From positions 1 through 64,000 of the forward strand of contig NZ_JABBGF010000002.1 in the NCBI RefSeq assembly GCF_012927265.1: a stretch of 64,000 nt of DNA, given 5' to 3'. The DNA is from Chryseobacterium cheonjiense. Its GTDB lineage: Bacteria > Bacteroidota > Bacteroidia > Flavobacteriales > Weeksellaceae. Of this stretch, positions 11,194 through 18,878 are shown piece by piece; the stretch's first letter is position 1, and each line of letters starts with the position of its first letter. The translations under genes were made by a program, and so were the position numbers. Under the pieces are notes generated by a model, which worked only from the letters and a program-made list of their open reading frames with translations, was not told the DNA's origin and searched no databases.

Positions 11194-12045
11194 TTATAAA
11201 ATATATTGAATGTGGTAATCGACTAAACTTTCGATAGGTTTCTGTACGATCTGTCCCACATTTACATTGAGTTCTGCTGCGGCTGCACGCAGAATATCTT
11301 CATAATAATAGGCAATAGAGCCAATGAAATTAATTTCGGCATCTTTTGACTCTTTATAAGGAAGCACCTGGTAGTCGAAGAAATTCAGCATTTCATCGTG
11401 TACCATTTTACGTAGGTACGGATGTTCTTTTCTTTCTACCACAAATTTATTAAAATCTGCAAGGAACGCGTTGGGACGTGTGCTGTGATACATGTTCTTC
11501 AACACCTCATCCACAGTAAGCTTATACGTTTGTTCAAATTCAAACGAAAGATCATCGGGAAGCTTCTGCATAAAGAATCTTCTGACAAGCTGTTTGCCAA
11601 TCGCACTTCCGCTTCCTTCATCACCTACCAGAAAGCCTAATGAAGGTAATTGTATTTTTATGTTTTTACCGTCAAAATAGCACGAGTTGGAGCCTGTACC
11701 AAGGATGCATACAATAGCAGGCGTTCCTCTGTAAGCAGCATATGCGGCAGCTGTAAGATCTTCTTTAACAATAATTTCCGCATTGGTAAAAACTTTCCCT
11801 AATTCGTGGATAATGATATCACAGTTTTGCTGAACGCCACACCCTGATCCGTAAAAGTAGATTTTGGTAATAGAGTTTTTAACGGAATTTATGCTTGTAT
11901 TTTTTTCAATTTCGGGAACGATAAGTTCTTTGCTGATAAAATTCGGGTTGAAGCCAATGGTTTCTGCTTTCAGAAAGACGTTTTTGAACTCATCCAGAAT
12001 GACCCAGTCTGATTTTGTAGAACCACTATCAACAATAGCAACCAT
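11194..12045 (-). CDS. BadF/BadG/BcrA/BcrD-type kinase, N-acetylglucosamine kinase-like
   Basis: ASKHA-fold ATPase of 283 residues. The phosphate-1 loop is at the N-terminus ('MVAIVDSGSTKSDWVIL') and the adenosine/phosphate-2 region includes 'CILGTGSNSCYF' and 'GFLVGDEGSGSAIGK'. In Bacteroidota these proteins resemble N-acetylglucosamine kinases that salvage aminosugars from cell-wall turnover; the substrate cannot be fixed from sequence alone. The gene immediately precedes maeB. Confidence 0.8.
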   Translation of the reverse strand: MVAIVDSGSTKSDWVILDEFKNVFLKAETIGFNPNFISKELIVPEIEKNTSINSVKNSITKIYFYGSGCGVQQNCDIIIHELGKVFTNAEIIVKEDLTAAAYAAYRGTPAIVCILGTGSNSCYFDGKNIKIQLPSLGFLVGDEGSGSAIGKQLVRRFFMQKLPDDLSFEFEQTYKLTVDEVLKNMYHSTRPNAFLADFNKFVVERKEHPYLRKMVHDEMLNFFDYQVLPYKESKDAEINFIGSIAYYYEDILRAAAAELNVNVGQIVQKPIESLVDYHIQYIL

Positions 12046-12154
12046 ATTTTCATTTTAGTTTAAGGATGCTAAATTATGAATTTATCTTGTAAGATGACGG
12101 ATTATGAACATGACATATGTGTTATTTGTGAATCTGAAGGTATACTAAAATAAT

Positions 12155-12190
12155 AAAGAGAGCCGGACAAAATTCTGTTCAGCTCTCTTT
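12155..12190 (-). terminator. Hairpin terminator after the coiled-coil protein gene
   Basis: A 9-bp stem (AAAGAGAGC / GCTCTCTTT) with further inner pairing; on the minus strand it continues into ATTATTTTAG. It lies 25 bases past the stop of the 12215-12478 gene. Confidence 0.6.
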
Positions 12191-12214
12191 AATTTGTTCT
12201 TTTGTAATGCATCA

Positions 12215-12478
12215 TTATTGTTTTATTTCCGCATTTTTATCATTAAACTGCACCAGCCAGTCTTCGATCTCATCTTCAAGATAAGAAGTCTGAAGGATCA
12301 TGGCGTTGATAAAATCATCGGGAATAGGCTCATTTTTGGAATTTTCAATATTCCAGAGCTCTTCAGACATATTTTCATACTCAGAATAGACGCGCTTAAA
12401 CCGCGAATTTTCCCGTTCTAGCGCTTCAATATTTTTCTGCTGAAGCTGGAATTTCCTGTATTTGTTTTGATGTTTCAT
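12215..12478 (-). CDS. Small acidic coiled-coil protein, unknown function
   Basis: An 87-residue protein that I do not recognise. It is rich in Glu, Asn and Lys, has no signal peptide or membrane segment, and its first half ('LQQKNIEALERENSRFKRVY') has heptad spacing suggestive of a short coiled coil. It has its own downstream hairpin terminator, supporting a real gene. It is divergent from the GtrA gene at 12710. Confidence 0.6.
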   Translation of the reverse strand: MKHQNKYRKFQLQQKNIEALERENSRFKRVYSEYENMSEELWNIENSKNEPIPDDFINAMILQTSYLEDEIEDWLVQFNDKNAEIKQ

Positions 12479-12684
12479 ACAAATATTATTAAATGTGGTC
12501 GTGAAATTTTTTTGAATCGTATGATTGAATCATATTACAAGATAGAAAAAACCATCAACACAAATCGTTGAAAATGAATTTATTATCAGGTGAAGCCTAC
12601 GTCATTCCGGAAAACTAAAATTAGAAATTATTTTGAATCTAAAAAAATTTTTAACATCTTTTTTCAGTGTTTAACATATAGTTA

Positions 12685-12692
12685 TAAATTTG
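12685..12692 (+). promoter_or_regulatory. Possible -7 element for the GtrA-acyltransferase pair
   Basis: TAAATTTG matches the flavobacterial -7 element (TAnnTTTG). Transcription would begin around 12698, just before the ATG at 12710, which argues against the longer reading frame beginning at 12590. Confidence 0.4.
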
Positions 12693-12709
12693 CACATTAT
12701 ATCATCGGG

Positions 12710-13168
12710 ATGAGAGAATTACTATTACGGCAGAAACAGGTTTTATTCTTCATACTTGCAGGAGGATTGAGTGCTGTGGTCGAAATCGGAAGTTTTAAAC
12801 TGTTCAGTACAGCAATACCGCACTTTTTCCCCCGCGAAACCAATTTTCATGGAATTCATTATCCATTGAGTAATATTTTCTCGACCAGCTGCGGGATTAT
12901 TACCAATTATTTCCTGAGCATATGGTTTGTGTTTGAAAGAGGCAAGCATTCAAAAAGAAAGGAGTTTGCTTATTTCATGGTAGTTTCTTTTATTTCAACA
13001 TTATTAAGTCTTGGCTTTTTCCAGATTTTCTACAGCTATATTTTTAAAGACACGTTTGATCTGATCATTTATTCTCTAAGTCCCGAGATCATCAGCAAGA
13101 TTGCTGCGATCCTTCTGGTTTCCGTACTTAATTATTCTATCAAGAAAAAAATAATTTTTAACGGATAG
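12710..13168 (+). CDS. GtrA family membrane protein
   Basis: Four-helix membrane protein of the GtrA/DPMS3 family, often involved in flipping or handling polyprenyl-linked sugars for surface glycans. I chose the ATG at 12710 ('MRELLLRQKQVLFFILAGGL', 152 aa) rather than 12590: the 40 extra residues are Lys/Phe-rich and not family-like, and a -7 element sits between the two starts. Helices are visible at 'VLFFILAGGLSAVVEI', 'NIFSTSCGIITNYFLSIWFVF', 'EFAYFMVVSFISTLLSLGFF' and near the end. The stop is 3 bases before the acyltransferase start, so the two are coupled. Confidence 0.8.
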   Translation: MRELLLRQKQVLFFILAGGLSAVVEIGSFKLFSTAIPHFFPRETNFHGIHYPLSNIFSTSCGIITNYFLSIWFVFERGKHSKRKEFAYFMVVSFISTLLSLGFFQIFYSYIFKDTFDLIIYSLSPEIISKIAAILLVSVLNYSIKKKIIFNG

Positions 13169-13171
13169 AAA

Positions 13172-13900
13172 ATGGGCAAAATTTTAAACTATCTCTGGAG
13201 AGCGTGGCTGCTGATATTGGCCTTTGTTTTTACCCTGATTTTCGGGCTTCCTGTTTATCTGTTATCTTTCAACAAAAAGCATTATAAATATGCATATCGC
13301 TTCGTAAGGTACTGGAGCTACTGCATCTTTTACGGGATGGGACTGCGTTACGAGCTGAAAAAACTTTCGGGGGAGACACTGGACAAAAATCAGCAATATG
13401 TTTTTATTTCCAACCATACTTCCATCATGGATATTATGCTGATGTGTATTTTGTGTGCCGACCACCCCATCTGTTTCGTAGGTAAAAAAGAGCTTGTAAA
13501 AATACCGATTTTCGGAACCATCTACAAAAGAATATGCGTGATGGTAGACCGGGGAAGCGCCAGAAGCCGCGCAGATGTTTACCGAAGATGTGCCGAAAAA
13601 ATGGAAGAAGGAAACAGTATCGTGATATTTCCCGAAGGCGGTGTTCCGGATGATACTTCTATCATTCTGGATGAATTTAAAGATGGCGCTTTTACCCTTT
13701 CATCAAAGCATAATTCTCCGATAGTAATCTATACATTTGTAGGATTAAAGGAAATTTTTCCGTTTGACAATTCAAAAGGTTATCCCGGAAAAGCCAAAGT
13801 CTATTTTAATGGGATATTATACCCTTCGGCCCCTCCCAAAGAGCTTAAAATGTCTTCTTTTGAGACAATAAAAAAAGTATTGCTAAAACACTATAATTAA
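13172..13900 (+). CDS. Lysophospholipid / 1-acylglycerol-3-phosphate acyltransferase (PlsC family)
   Basis: Membrane-anchored acyltransferase of 242 residues transferring a fatty acyl chain to a lysophospholipid or related acceptor. An N-terminal helix ('AWLLILAFVFTLIFGLPVYL') precedes the catalytic HX4D motif ('NHTSIMDIML') and the acceptor-binding 'FPEGG' motif. It is coupled to the GtrA gene, hinting at a shared role in envelope lipid or glycolipid synthesis (inference). Confidence 0.9.
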   Translation: MGKILNYLWRAWLLILAFVFTLIFGLPVYLLSFNKKHYKYAYRFVRYWSYCIFYGMGLRYELKKLSGETLDKNQQYVFISNHTSIMDIMLMCILCADHPICFVGKKELVKIPIFGTIYKRICVMVDRGSARSRADVYRRCAEKMEEGNSIVIFPEGGVPDDTSIILDEFKDGAFTLSSKHNSPIVIYTFVGLKEIFPFDNSKGYPGKAKVYFNGILYPSAPPKELKMSSFETIKKVLLKHYN

Positions 13901-13911
13901 AAGAAATAATA

Positions 13912-13919
13912 TATATTTG
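13912..13919 (+). promoter_or_regulatory. Possible -7 element for the MFS transporter gene
   Basis: TATATTTG, 22 bases before the ATG at 13942, matches TAnnTTTG. No TTG is found at the expected spacing. Confidence 0.4.
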
Positions 13920-13941
13920 TTTTCAGAAATTTTCAACAAAT

Positions 13942-15387
13942 ATGTCAAATTATTCTAAACAAACCAATTGGGGGCAATTCATCCCATTGGTTACTGTGTT
14001 TTTCTTCTGGGGATTTGTGGCGGCAAGTAATGACATTTTGATCCCGGTTTTTCAAAAAGCTTTTCAATTATCACAAACCGAAAGTATGCTGGTGCAGATA
14101 TGCTTCTATGTTGCGTACACAGTAGGTTCTTTGATTTATATGGCTGTTTCCAAAGGTATAAAACAGGATTTGGTAAACAAAATCGGTTATAAAAACGGGC
14201 TCATTGTAGGCCTTTTGATTTCTGCAGCAGGTACTCTTCTGTTCTATCCTGCAGCCAATATGCATTCTTTCCCGCTGATGATTTCAGGTCTATTTATTGT
14301 AGGACTTGGCTTTTCGTTGCAACAGATTGTAGCCAACCCGTTAGCCATTGAAATAGGACCTGCTGAAACAGGATCACAGAGGCTTACAATGGCAGGAGGA
14401 ATTAACAACCTGGGAACGACGATAGGCCCGTTAATTGTTTCTTTCGCTATTTTTGGCTCGGCTGCAGCCGCAACTCAGGACGTCAGTGTTGAAAGTGTAA
14501 AAGTGCCTTACCTGATTTTAGGGGCTGCTTTTGTTTTGGTAGCAATAATGCTTAAATTTTCTTCTCTTCCGGCTATTACCCCTACCATTACCGAGGATAC
14601 GGATGATACCGTCCCGGGAGAACACAGAAAGTCGGCTTTTCAATATCCGCAGCTTTTTATGGGGATGATTGCCATATTTGTATATGTAGGAGTGGAAGTT
14701 TCTACGGCAAGTAATCTGCCGGCTTATATGGAAAAAAGTTTAGGTTTTGAGACCAAAGATATTGCACCTTATATTTCTTTATATTGGGCATCACTAATGA
14801 TAGGACGTTGGACAGGTGCTGTAGAAGCATTTGACGTAAGTGCAGGAGCTAAAAAAATCTTACGGTTTCTGGCACCTTATCTTGCATTCGGAGTTTTTCT
14901 ATTGGTAAATGCCATTGCAAAACACGATCTGTCTCATTTCTATGTATACGGATTAATTATCATTGCCATGATTATCTGTGATATCATGAGTAAGGGCAAT
15001 CCGGCAAGAATGCTTCTGATCTTCTCTGTTGCAGGTATTGCAGCTTTATTAATAGGAATGTTTACTAAAGGGATGGTTTCCGTATATGCCTTTACAAGTG
15101 TAGGCTTGTTCTGCTCTACCCTTTGGCCATGTATCTTTGCTTTGGCAATTAACGGTCTGGGAAAACACACCAACCAAGGTTCCGGACTTTTGATCATGAT
15201 GATTATGGGAGGAGGAATCGTAAGTCTCATCCAGGGATATGTGGCAGACCTTACCAATATCCACTTCAGCTATATTGTAGGAGTAGTCTGTTTTGCGTAT
15301 CTTGCTTTCTATGCGATAAGAGTGAGCGGAATCCTGAAATCTCAGGGAATTGATCTTGACAAAATCACAAAAGGCAGTGGTCACTAA
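13942..15387 (+). CDS. Sugar MFS transporter (FHS family, fucose/glucose/galactose type)
   Basis: Twelve-helix proton-coupled sugar importer of the inner membrane, 481 aa. Family traits include the N-terminal 'FFFWGFVAASNDILIPVFQK' stretch, 'GLGFSLQQIVANPLAIEIGP' in helix 4-5, and 'LYWASLMIGRWTGA' in the second half. The substrate cannot be read from sequence; glucose, galactose or fucose are usual. The 3' end overlaps the start of the DUF3810 gene, indicating coupling. Confidence 0.88.
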   Translation: MSNYSKQTNWGQFIPLVTVFFFWGFVAASNDILIPVFQKAFQLSQTESMLVQICFYVAYTVGSLIYMAVSKGIKQDLVNKIGYKNGLIVGLLISAAGTLLFYPAANMHSFPLMISGLFIVGLGFSLQQIVANPLAIEIGPAETGSQRLTMAGGINNLGTTIGPLIVSFAIFGSAAAATQDVSVESVKVPYLILGAAFVLVAIMLKFSSLPAITPTITEDTDDTVPGEHRKSAFQYPQLFMGMIAIFVYVGVEVSTASNLPAYMEKSLGFETKDIAPYISLYWASLMIGRWTGAVEAFDVSAGAKKILRFLAPYLAFGVFLLVNAIAKHDLSHFYVYGLIIIAMIICDIMSKGNPARMLLIFSVAGIAALLIGMFTKGMVSVYAFTSVGLFCSTLWPCIFALAINGLGKHTNQGSGLLIMMIMGGGIVSLIQGYVADLTNIHFSYIVGVVCFAYLAFYAIRVSGILKSQGIDLDKITKGSGH

Positions 15388-16438
15388 AACATCAACAATA
15401 CTACATAAGAAAAGATTTTGGGCAGGTTTATTACTTGCCCAATTTGTTTTGTTTTATATATTATCGAAATCTCCTCTAATGATTTCTTTTTTTGAAAGCT
15501 TTTTTGAAATTCAAAAGAAATCGCATCAGCTTATTTTTTCTTGGCTTTCTTTTTCCTTTGGGGATGTGCTTTATATTTCTTTGGGAATATTTCTTATTTA
15601 CCATATTGCCGGATGTTTCAGTAAAAAGAGAAGAAAAAGTTCATTATTAAAAATTCTTGCCTGCTTCAATGTTCTTTATTTTCTTTATCAGGTATTCTGG
15701 GGAATGCTCTACTTCCAGACTCCGATTATCAAAAAACTTTCCTCTCAGGAAGAACCTACTGTAGAAAAGGCTAAAATCTTAGCGCTAAAATATCTCAAAA
15801 GATGTAAAGAAACCAGAAAACTGGCCCAGGAAGATGCCAACGGGATTTTCATTATTAAAGATCTGAATGTTTTACAAACAGAAATTCTCAACAGGCAAAA
15901 AATGCTTCCTGAAAATATTTCTGGTAAAAGAGCTTCTGAAATTAATTCTTTTAAGCCAAGTCTTTTTAAAAATATCATGAGTTTTACCGGCATTCTGGGG
16001 TATTATAATCCCTTTACCGCCGAAGCGCAATTCAATTCCCAATTGCCAAACACATTAATTCCTTTTACTTCAGCTCATGAAAGCTCTCATCAGCTTGGCT
16101 TTGCAAGAGAACAGGAGGCTAATTTTATAGGCTACCTGATCGGTATTAATTCCAACAATACAGAACTTCGTTACAGTACAGAATATTTTACCCTAAAAAG
16201 CCTGTTGAATTATATTGTCGATAAAGATCCTGCGTTTGTAAAATCTGTACTTAACAACTATTCACCTGAAATGAAAAGAGACAGGGCTTACGAAAAGGCC
16301 TTTATCTTAAAACATCAGGGTTTACTTGATGATTTTTTCGGATTTACCAATAACCTTTTTCTAAAATCCAATCAGCAGGAAGGAGCAATTACCTACTCTT
16401 ACTTCATCAACCTTCTTCTGAATTACGAAAAGATATAA
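15350..16438 (+). CDS. DUF3810 membrane protein, putative zinc metallopeptidase
   Basis: A 362-residue protein with about three N-terminal membrane helices (up to about residue 130) and a soluble domain. The soluble part carries an HExxH signature ('AHESSHQLGFAREQEANF', H243, E244, H247, with E256 as possible third ligand), so it is probably a membrane-bound zinc protease; the substrate is unknown. The ATG at 15350 lies inside the MFS gene; a GTG at 15377 is an alternative start with less overlap. A perfect hairpin follows the stop. Confidence 0.75.
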   Translation: MILTKSQKAVVTKTSTILHKKRFWAGLLLAQFVLFYILSKSPLMISFFESFFEIQKKSHQLIFSWLSFSFGDVLYISLGIFLIYHIAGCFSKKRRKSSLLKILACFNVLYFLYQVFWGMLYFQTPIIKKLSSQEEPTVEKAKILALKYLKRCKETRKLAQEDANGIFIIKDLNVLQTEILNRQKMLPENISGKRASEINSFKPSLFKNIMSFTGILGYYNPFTAEAQFNSQLPNTLIPFTSAHESSHQLGFAREQEANFIGYLIGINSNNTELRYSTEYFTLKSLLNYIVDKDPAFVKSVLNNYSPEMKRDRAYEKAFILKHQGLLDDFFGFTNNLFLKSNQQEGAITYSYFINLLLNYEKI

Positions 16439-16445
16439 AAACAAA

Positions 16446-16471
16446 AGAATCGTATCAGGCGATACGATTCT
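16446..16471. terminator. Perfect 11-bp hairpin after the DUF3810 gene
   Basis: Inverted repeat AGAATCGTATC / GATACGATTCT with a 4-base loop, 8 bases past the stop. It has no T-tract on the plus strand but is flanked by A-runs, giving a T-rich tail on the minus strand, so its direction is uncertain. Confidence 0.5.
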
Positions 16472-16784
16472 AAAAACACAAATGATGAAAAAAAATTTAT
16501 TACCTTGACTTGTTCCCTCATTCAAGGCGTTGTAAAATTACAATATATTTTATAAATAAAAAAATATTTTCATATTTTTTTTCACAAATTTAGGACAATT
16601 AACAATTTTAAATTTATGTTAACATTTCTGATAATCTCAGTTTCTCTTTCAAACTTGCTATTATTACTCATTAACTGGTGATTATATCTAATCATTTTTT
16701 TTGGATATATTTATCATCATCTATAAGTAATTTTTTTTATAAGTTTTAAAGCGGGTATAAAAAAACATCCGTTAAGGATGTTCA
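16472..16784. other. AT-rich intergenic region at the left edge of the peptide/toxin island
   Basis: There is no sizeable gene. It contains a 21-codon hydrophobic open frame (16616-16681, plus, 'MLTFLIISVSLSNLLLLLIN'), too short to call. A hairpin at 16764-16782 (AACATCC / GGATGTT) followed on the minus strand by seven T looks like an intrinsic terminator for the gene remnant immediately to its right. Confidence 0.5.
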
Positions 16785-16862
16785 TTATTTATTTTTAAAA
16801 TTTTCAAGTTCCTGTTTAAATTTTTTCTGTTGATGTATTTTCTGAGAAATATTTACAGACTT
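16785..16862 (-). pseudogene. Possible 3' remnant of a deleted gene, with its terminator
   Basis: On the minus strand a short open stretch reads K-S-V-N-I-S-Q-K-I-H-Q-Q-K-K-F-K-Q-E-L-E-N-F-K-N-K-stop. This is a plausible C-terminal helix, and a hairpin plus T-tract (16764-16782) begins 2-3 bases past the stop, as for a normal gene end. Upstream, a stop codon at 16863-16865 cuts the frame. The parent family is not recognised. Confidence 0.35.
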
Positions 16863-16987
16863 TTATAAAAAATAAATAATTATTTACTAGAATTTGCCCT
16901 ATAATTATCAATAACTAAAAAAAACAAATATAAATCACGTTATTATGAGAAAAATATTTGTTTTTTTCAAACATCTGCTTATTTTAG

Positions 16988-18508
16988 TTGAAAAATATTA
17001 ATATGCCATTGGACAAACTTATTAATTACCTTAAACTTGACAAACAGGAGTTTATGTTTCAGTTTAACTCTCACCCAAACTATCCTTCAGCGCTGGCTTT
17101 TAGTGATACCCTGAATTTTCTGGGAGTGAGAAACGATGCATATGAGCTTGATAAGGAATATTGGGATGAACTTCCGGAAGAATTTATTGCTATTGTTGAC
17201 AATACATTTTCTTTAGTTAAAAAATCGGGAAGCCAATATTCAATTTATTCTGACAAAGCGAAGACCATAAACAAAGATGAACTTCACGAAAAATCTACGG
17301 ATTTTGTACTGCTTTTTGAAAAAGATTCAACCGTAAGTAAATCATTTACCAGCTATAAGCCATTTTTATATCTTGTTTTTTCCATCATCTTACTCTATTC
17401 ACTTCTTACGCTGACTTGGTATGAATCCCTGTTCAATATTCTCTCATTAGCCGGCGTCTATATTTCTCTTGAGATTTTTAATCAGAAATTTGGGAATAAG
17501 TCGGCAGTCATCGGCAGTATCTGTGGAGAAACAGCAGGAAACCAGAGTACAAGTTCCTGCAATAAAATTATTACCCAGGATAAAACCAGCATTATGGGAT
17601 TGAAATTTTCTGATTTCTCATTGATTTATTTCATAGGAATTACTGTTTTAGGACTATTTTTACCCGCTACAGCCTTGGTCATCAAAGGTTTCGCATGGGC
17701 TTCATTAATTGCAATCGGTTATTCTTTATACGTTCAGGGATTTGTAGAGAAAGCATACTGCAGAGTTTGTCTTTTAATTATTTCGGTTTTACTGTTACAG
17801 CTTATCATCAGCATCTTTTTTTTCGGAAATGTTTTTTTTGACATAAAGACGGCGTTATTGAGCATCACTTTATGGAGTGTCGTGTTTTTTTCTATTCTAT
17901 ACCTTAATACCACTCTTGAAGAAAAGGAAAACCTTCAGAAGTCGAATGCAAAAAATTTAAGATTCAAAAGAAATTATGACTTATTTAAAAGAGAGCTCCT
18001 TGAAAATGAGAAAATAACTTTTACAGACAATCAAACGTTCCTTGTAGGAAATAAAGATGCAAAGATTAATCTGTCTATTATTTCAAATCCTTACTGCGGA
18101 TTTTGTAAAGACGCCCATAAAATTGCGGAAAGCCTTCTTCAAAAATATCCGGATAATATTTCGGTTCAAATGAGATTTAACTATAGCCCGGATAAGCAGA
18201 ATGAAAAATTCACAGATCTCATTTCCGATTTCATGCACACCTACAAAAACAAAACTTCCCAAGACTTTTTAAATCTTGTTGATTATTGGTTTAAAACAAA
18301 AGATGAAGCTAAAACAAGATTGAAAGCAGGAATTACCCCGACTAATGAAGACCTTTCTCCTATTATTAACATGTCAGCGGAAAATAGAAATGCCGGACTT
18401 AATTTTACACCGATTTTTCTAATCAATGGCTATCAGTTTCCTGATAAATACGAACGGGAAGATATTTATTATTTTATGGATGAGCTAACGGAAGATGATG
18501 ATATTTGA
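16988..18508 (+). CDS. VKOR / thioredoxin-fold fusion (disulfide-forming enzyme of the peptide export locus)
   Basis: Membrane oxidoreductase expected to form disulfides in secreted substrates. From the TTG start (506 aa): residues about 1-115 resemble a C39-peptidase-like fold without an obvious catalytic Cys. Helices at about 120-300 form a vitamin K epoxide reductase domain with C191 and a C258-x-x-C261 pair ('YCRVCLLI'). Residues about 345-505 are a DsbA/thioredoxin-like domain with C370-G-F-C373. Similar fusions accompany C39-ABC peptide exporters in Bacteroidota. The start is odd: TTG directly follows an in-frame TAG, and an ATG at 16945 in another frame encodes a well-fitting N-terminus (see findings). 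ATG 17003 is a further alternative. Confidence 0.85.
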   Translation: MKNINMPLDKLINYLKLDKQEFMFQFNSHPNYPSALAFSDTLNFLGVRNDAYELDKEYWDELPEEFIAIVDNTFSLVKKSGSQYSIYSDKAKTINKDELHEKSTDFVLLFEKDSTVSKSFTSYKPFLYLVFSIILLYSLLTLTWYESLFNILSLAGVYISLEIFNQKFGNKSAVIGSICGETAGNQSTSSCNKIITQDKTSIMGLKFSDFSLIYFIGITVLGLFLPATALVIKGFAWASLIAIGYSLYVQGFVEKAYCRVCLLIISVLLLQLIISIFFFGNVFFDIKTALLSITLWSVVFFSILYLNTTLEEKENLQKSNAKNLRFKRNYDLFKRELLENEKITFTDNQTFLVGNKDAKINLSIISNPYCGFCKDAHKIAESLLQKYPDNISVQMRFNYSPDKQNEKFTDLISDFMHTYKNKTSQDFLNLVDYWFKTKDEAKTRLKAGITPTNEDLSPIINMSAENRNAGLNFTPIFLINGYQFPDKYEREDIYYFMDELTEDDDI

Positions 18509-18607
18509 TAAAAATATCTTTCGTACTACAAAATTCACTAAATTAGGAAAAAAATTAAACAAGTCAGAAATATCAAAATTCCTAACAACAAATTAATTAA
18601 TAATCCT

Positions 18608-18805
18608 ATGAAAAATCTTAAAAAACTTTCAAGAGAACATTTAAAATCAGTAAAAGGAGGCATTACACCGGAATGTCTTGCGGCACAACAGAGCGCTATT
18701 GCCTGCTATTCTACTCTCGCAGCCTGTCAGGCAGATCCGAACTCCTATGATCCCACATTTGGAACTTCATTCTGCATGCATTTTTGCAACAGATACTGTT
18801 ATTAA
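18608..18805 (+). CDS. Peptide precursor 1: double-glycine leader, six-Cys core
   Basis: A 65-residue RiPP/bacteriocin-like precursor. The leader 'MKNLKKLSREHLKSVKGG' has the hydrophobic/charged spacing and terminal GG cut by C39 peptidases. The predicted core of 47 residues begins 'ITPECLAAQQ' and contains six cysteines, three early and three in a C-terminal 'FCMHFCNRYCY' cluster, consistent with three disulfides made by the neighbouring VKOR-thioredoxin enzyme. It lies between that gene and the exporter. Whether it is antimicrobial or a signal cannot be told. Confidence 0.85.
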   Translation: MKNLKKLSREHLKSVKGGITPECLAAQQSAIACYSTLAACQADPNSYDPTFGTSFCMHFCNRYCY

Positions 18806-18830
18806 AAGTTAATCTTTTAAAAATTAAAAT

Positions 18831-18855
18831 AGTTGTCGCCTCTACGGCGGCAACT
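18831..18855 (+). terminator. Hairpin between precursor 1 and the exporter (likely attenuator)
   Basis: A 10-bp stem (AGTTGTCGCC / GGCGGCAACT, one G-T pair) with a 5-base loop, 26 bases past the precursor stop and 24 before the exporter start. The T-tract is weak, which suits partial read-through or mRNA stabilisation rather than full termination. Confidence 0.5.
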
Positions 18856-18878
18856 TGTTACAATAAAAAAATACATCA

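Noticed and set aside
12590..12709. Upstream 40-codon extension of the GtrA gene
   Set aside because: A -7 promoter element falls within it and the residues are unlike GtrA N-termini.
16616..16681. 21-codon hydrophobic open frame, possibly a small membrane toxin
   Set aside because: Too short, no promoter or antisense partner seen; chance is likely in such AT-rich DNA.
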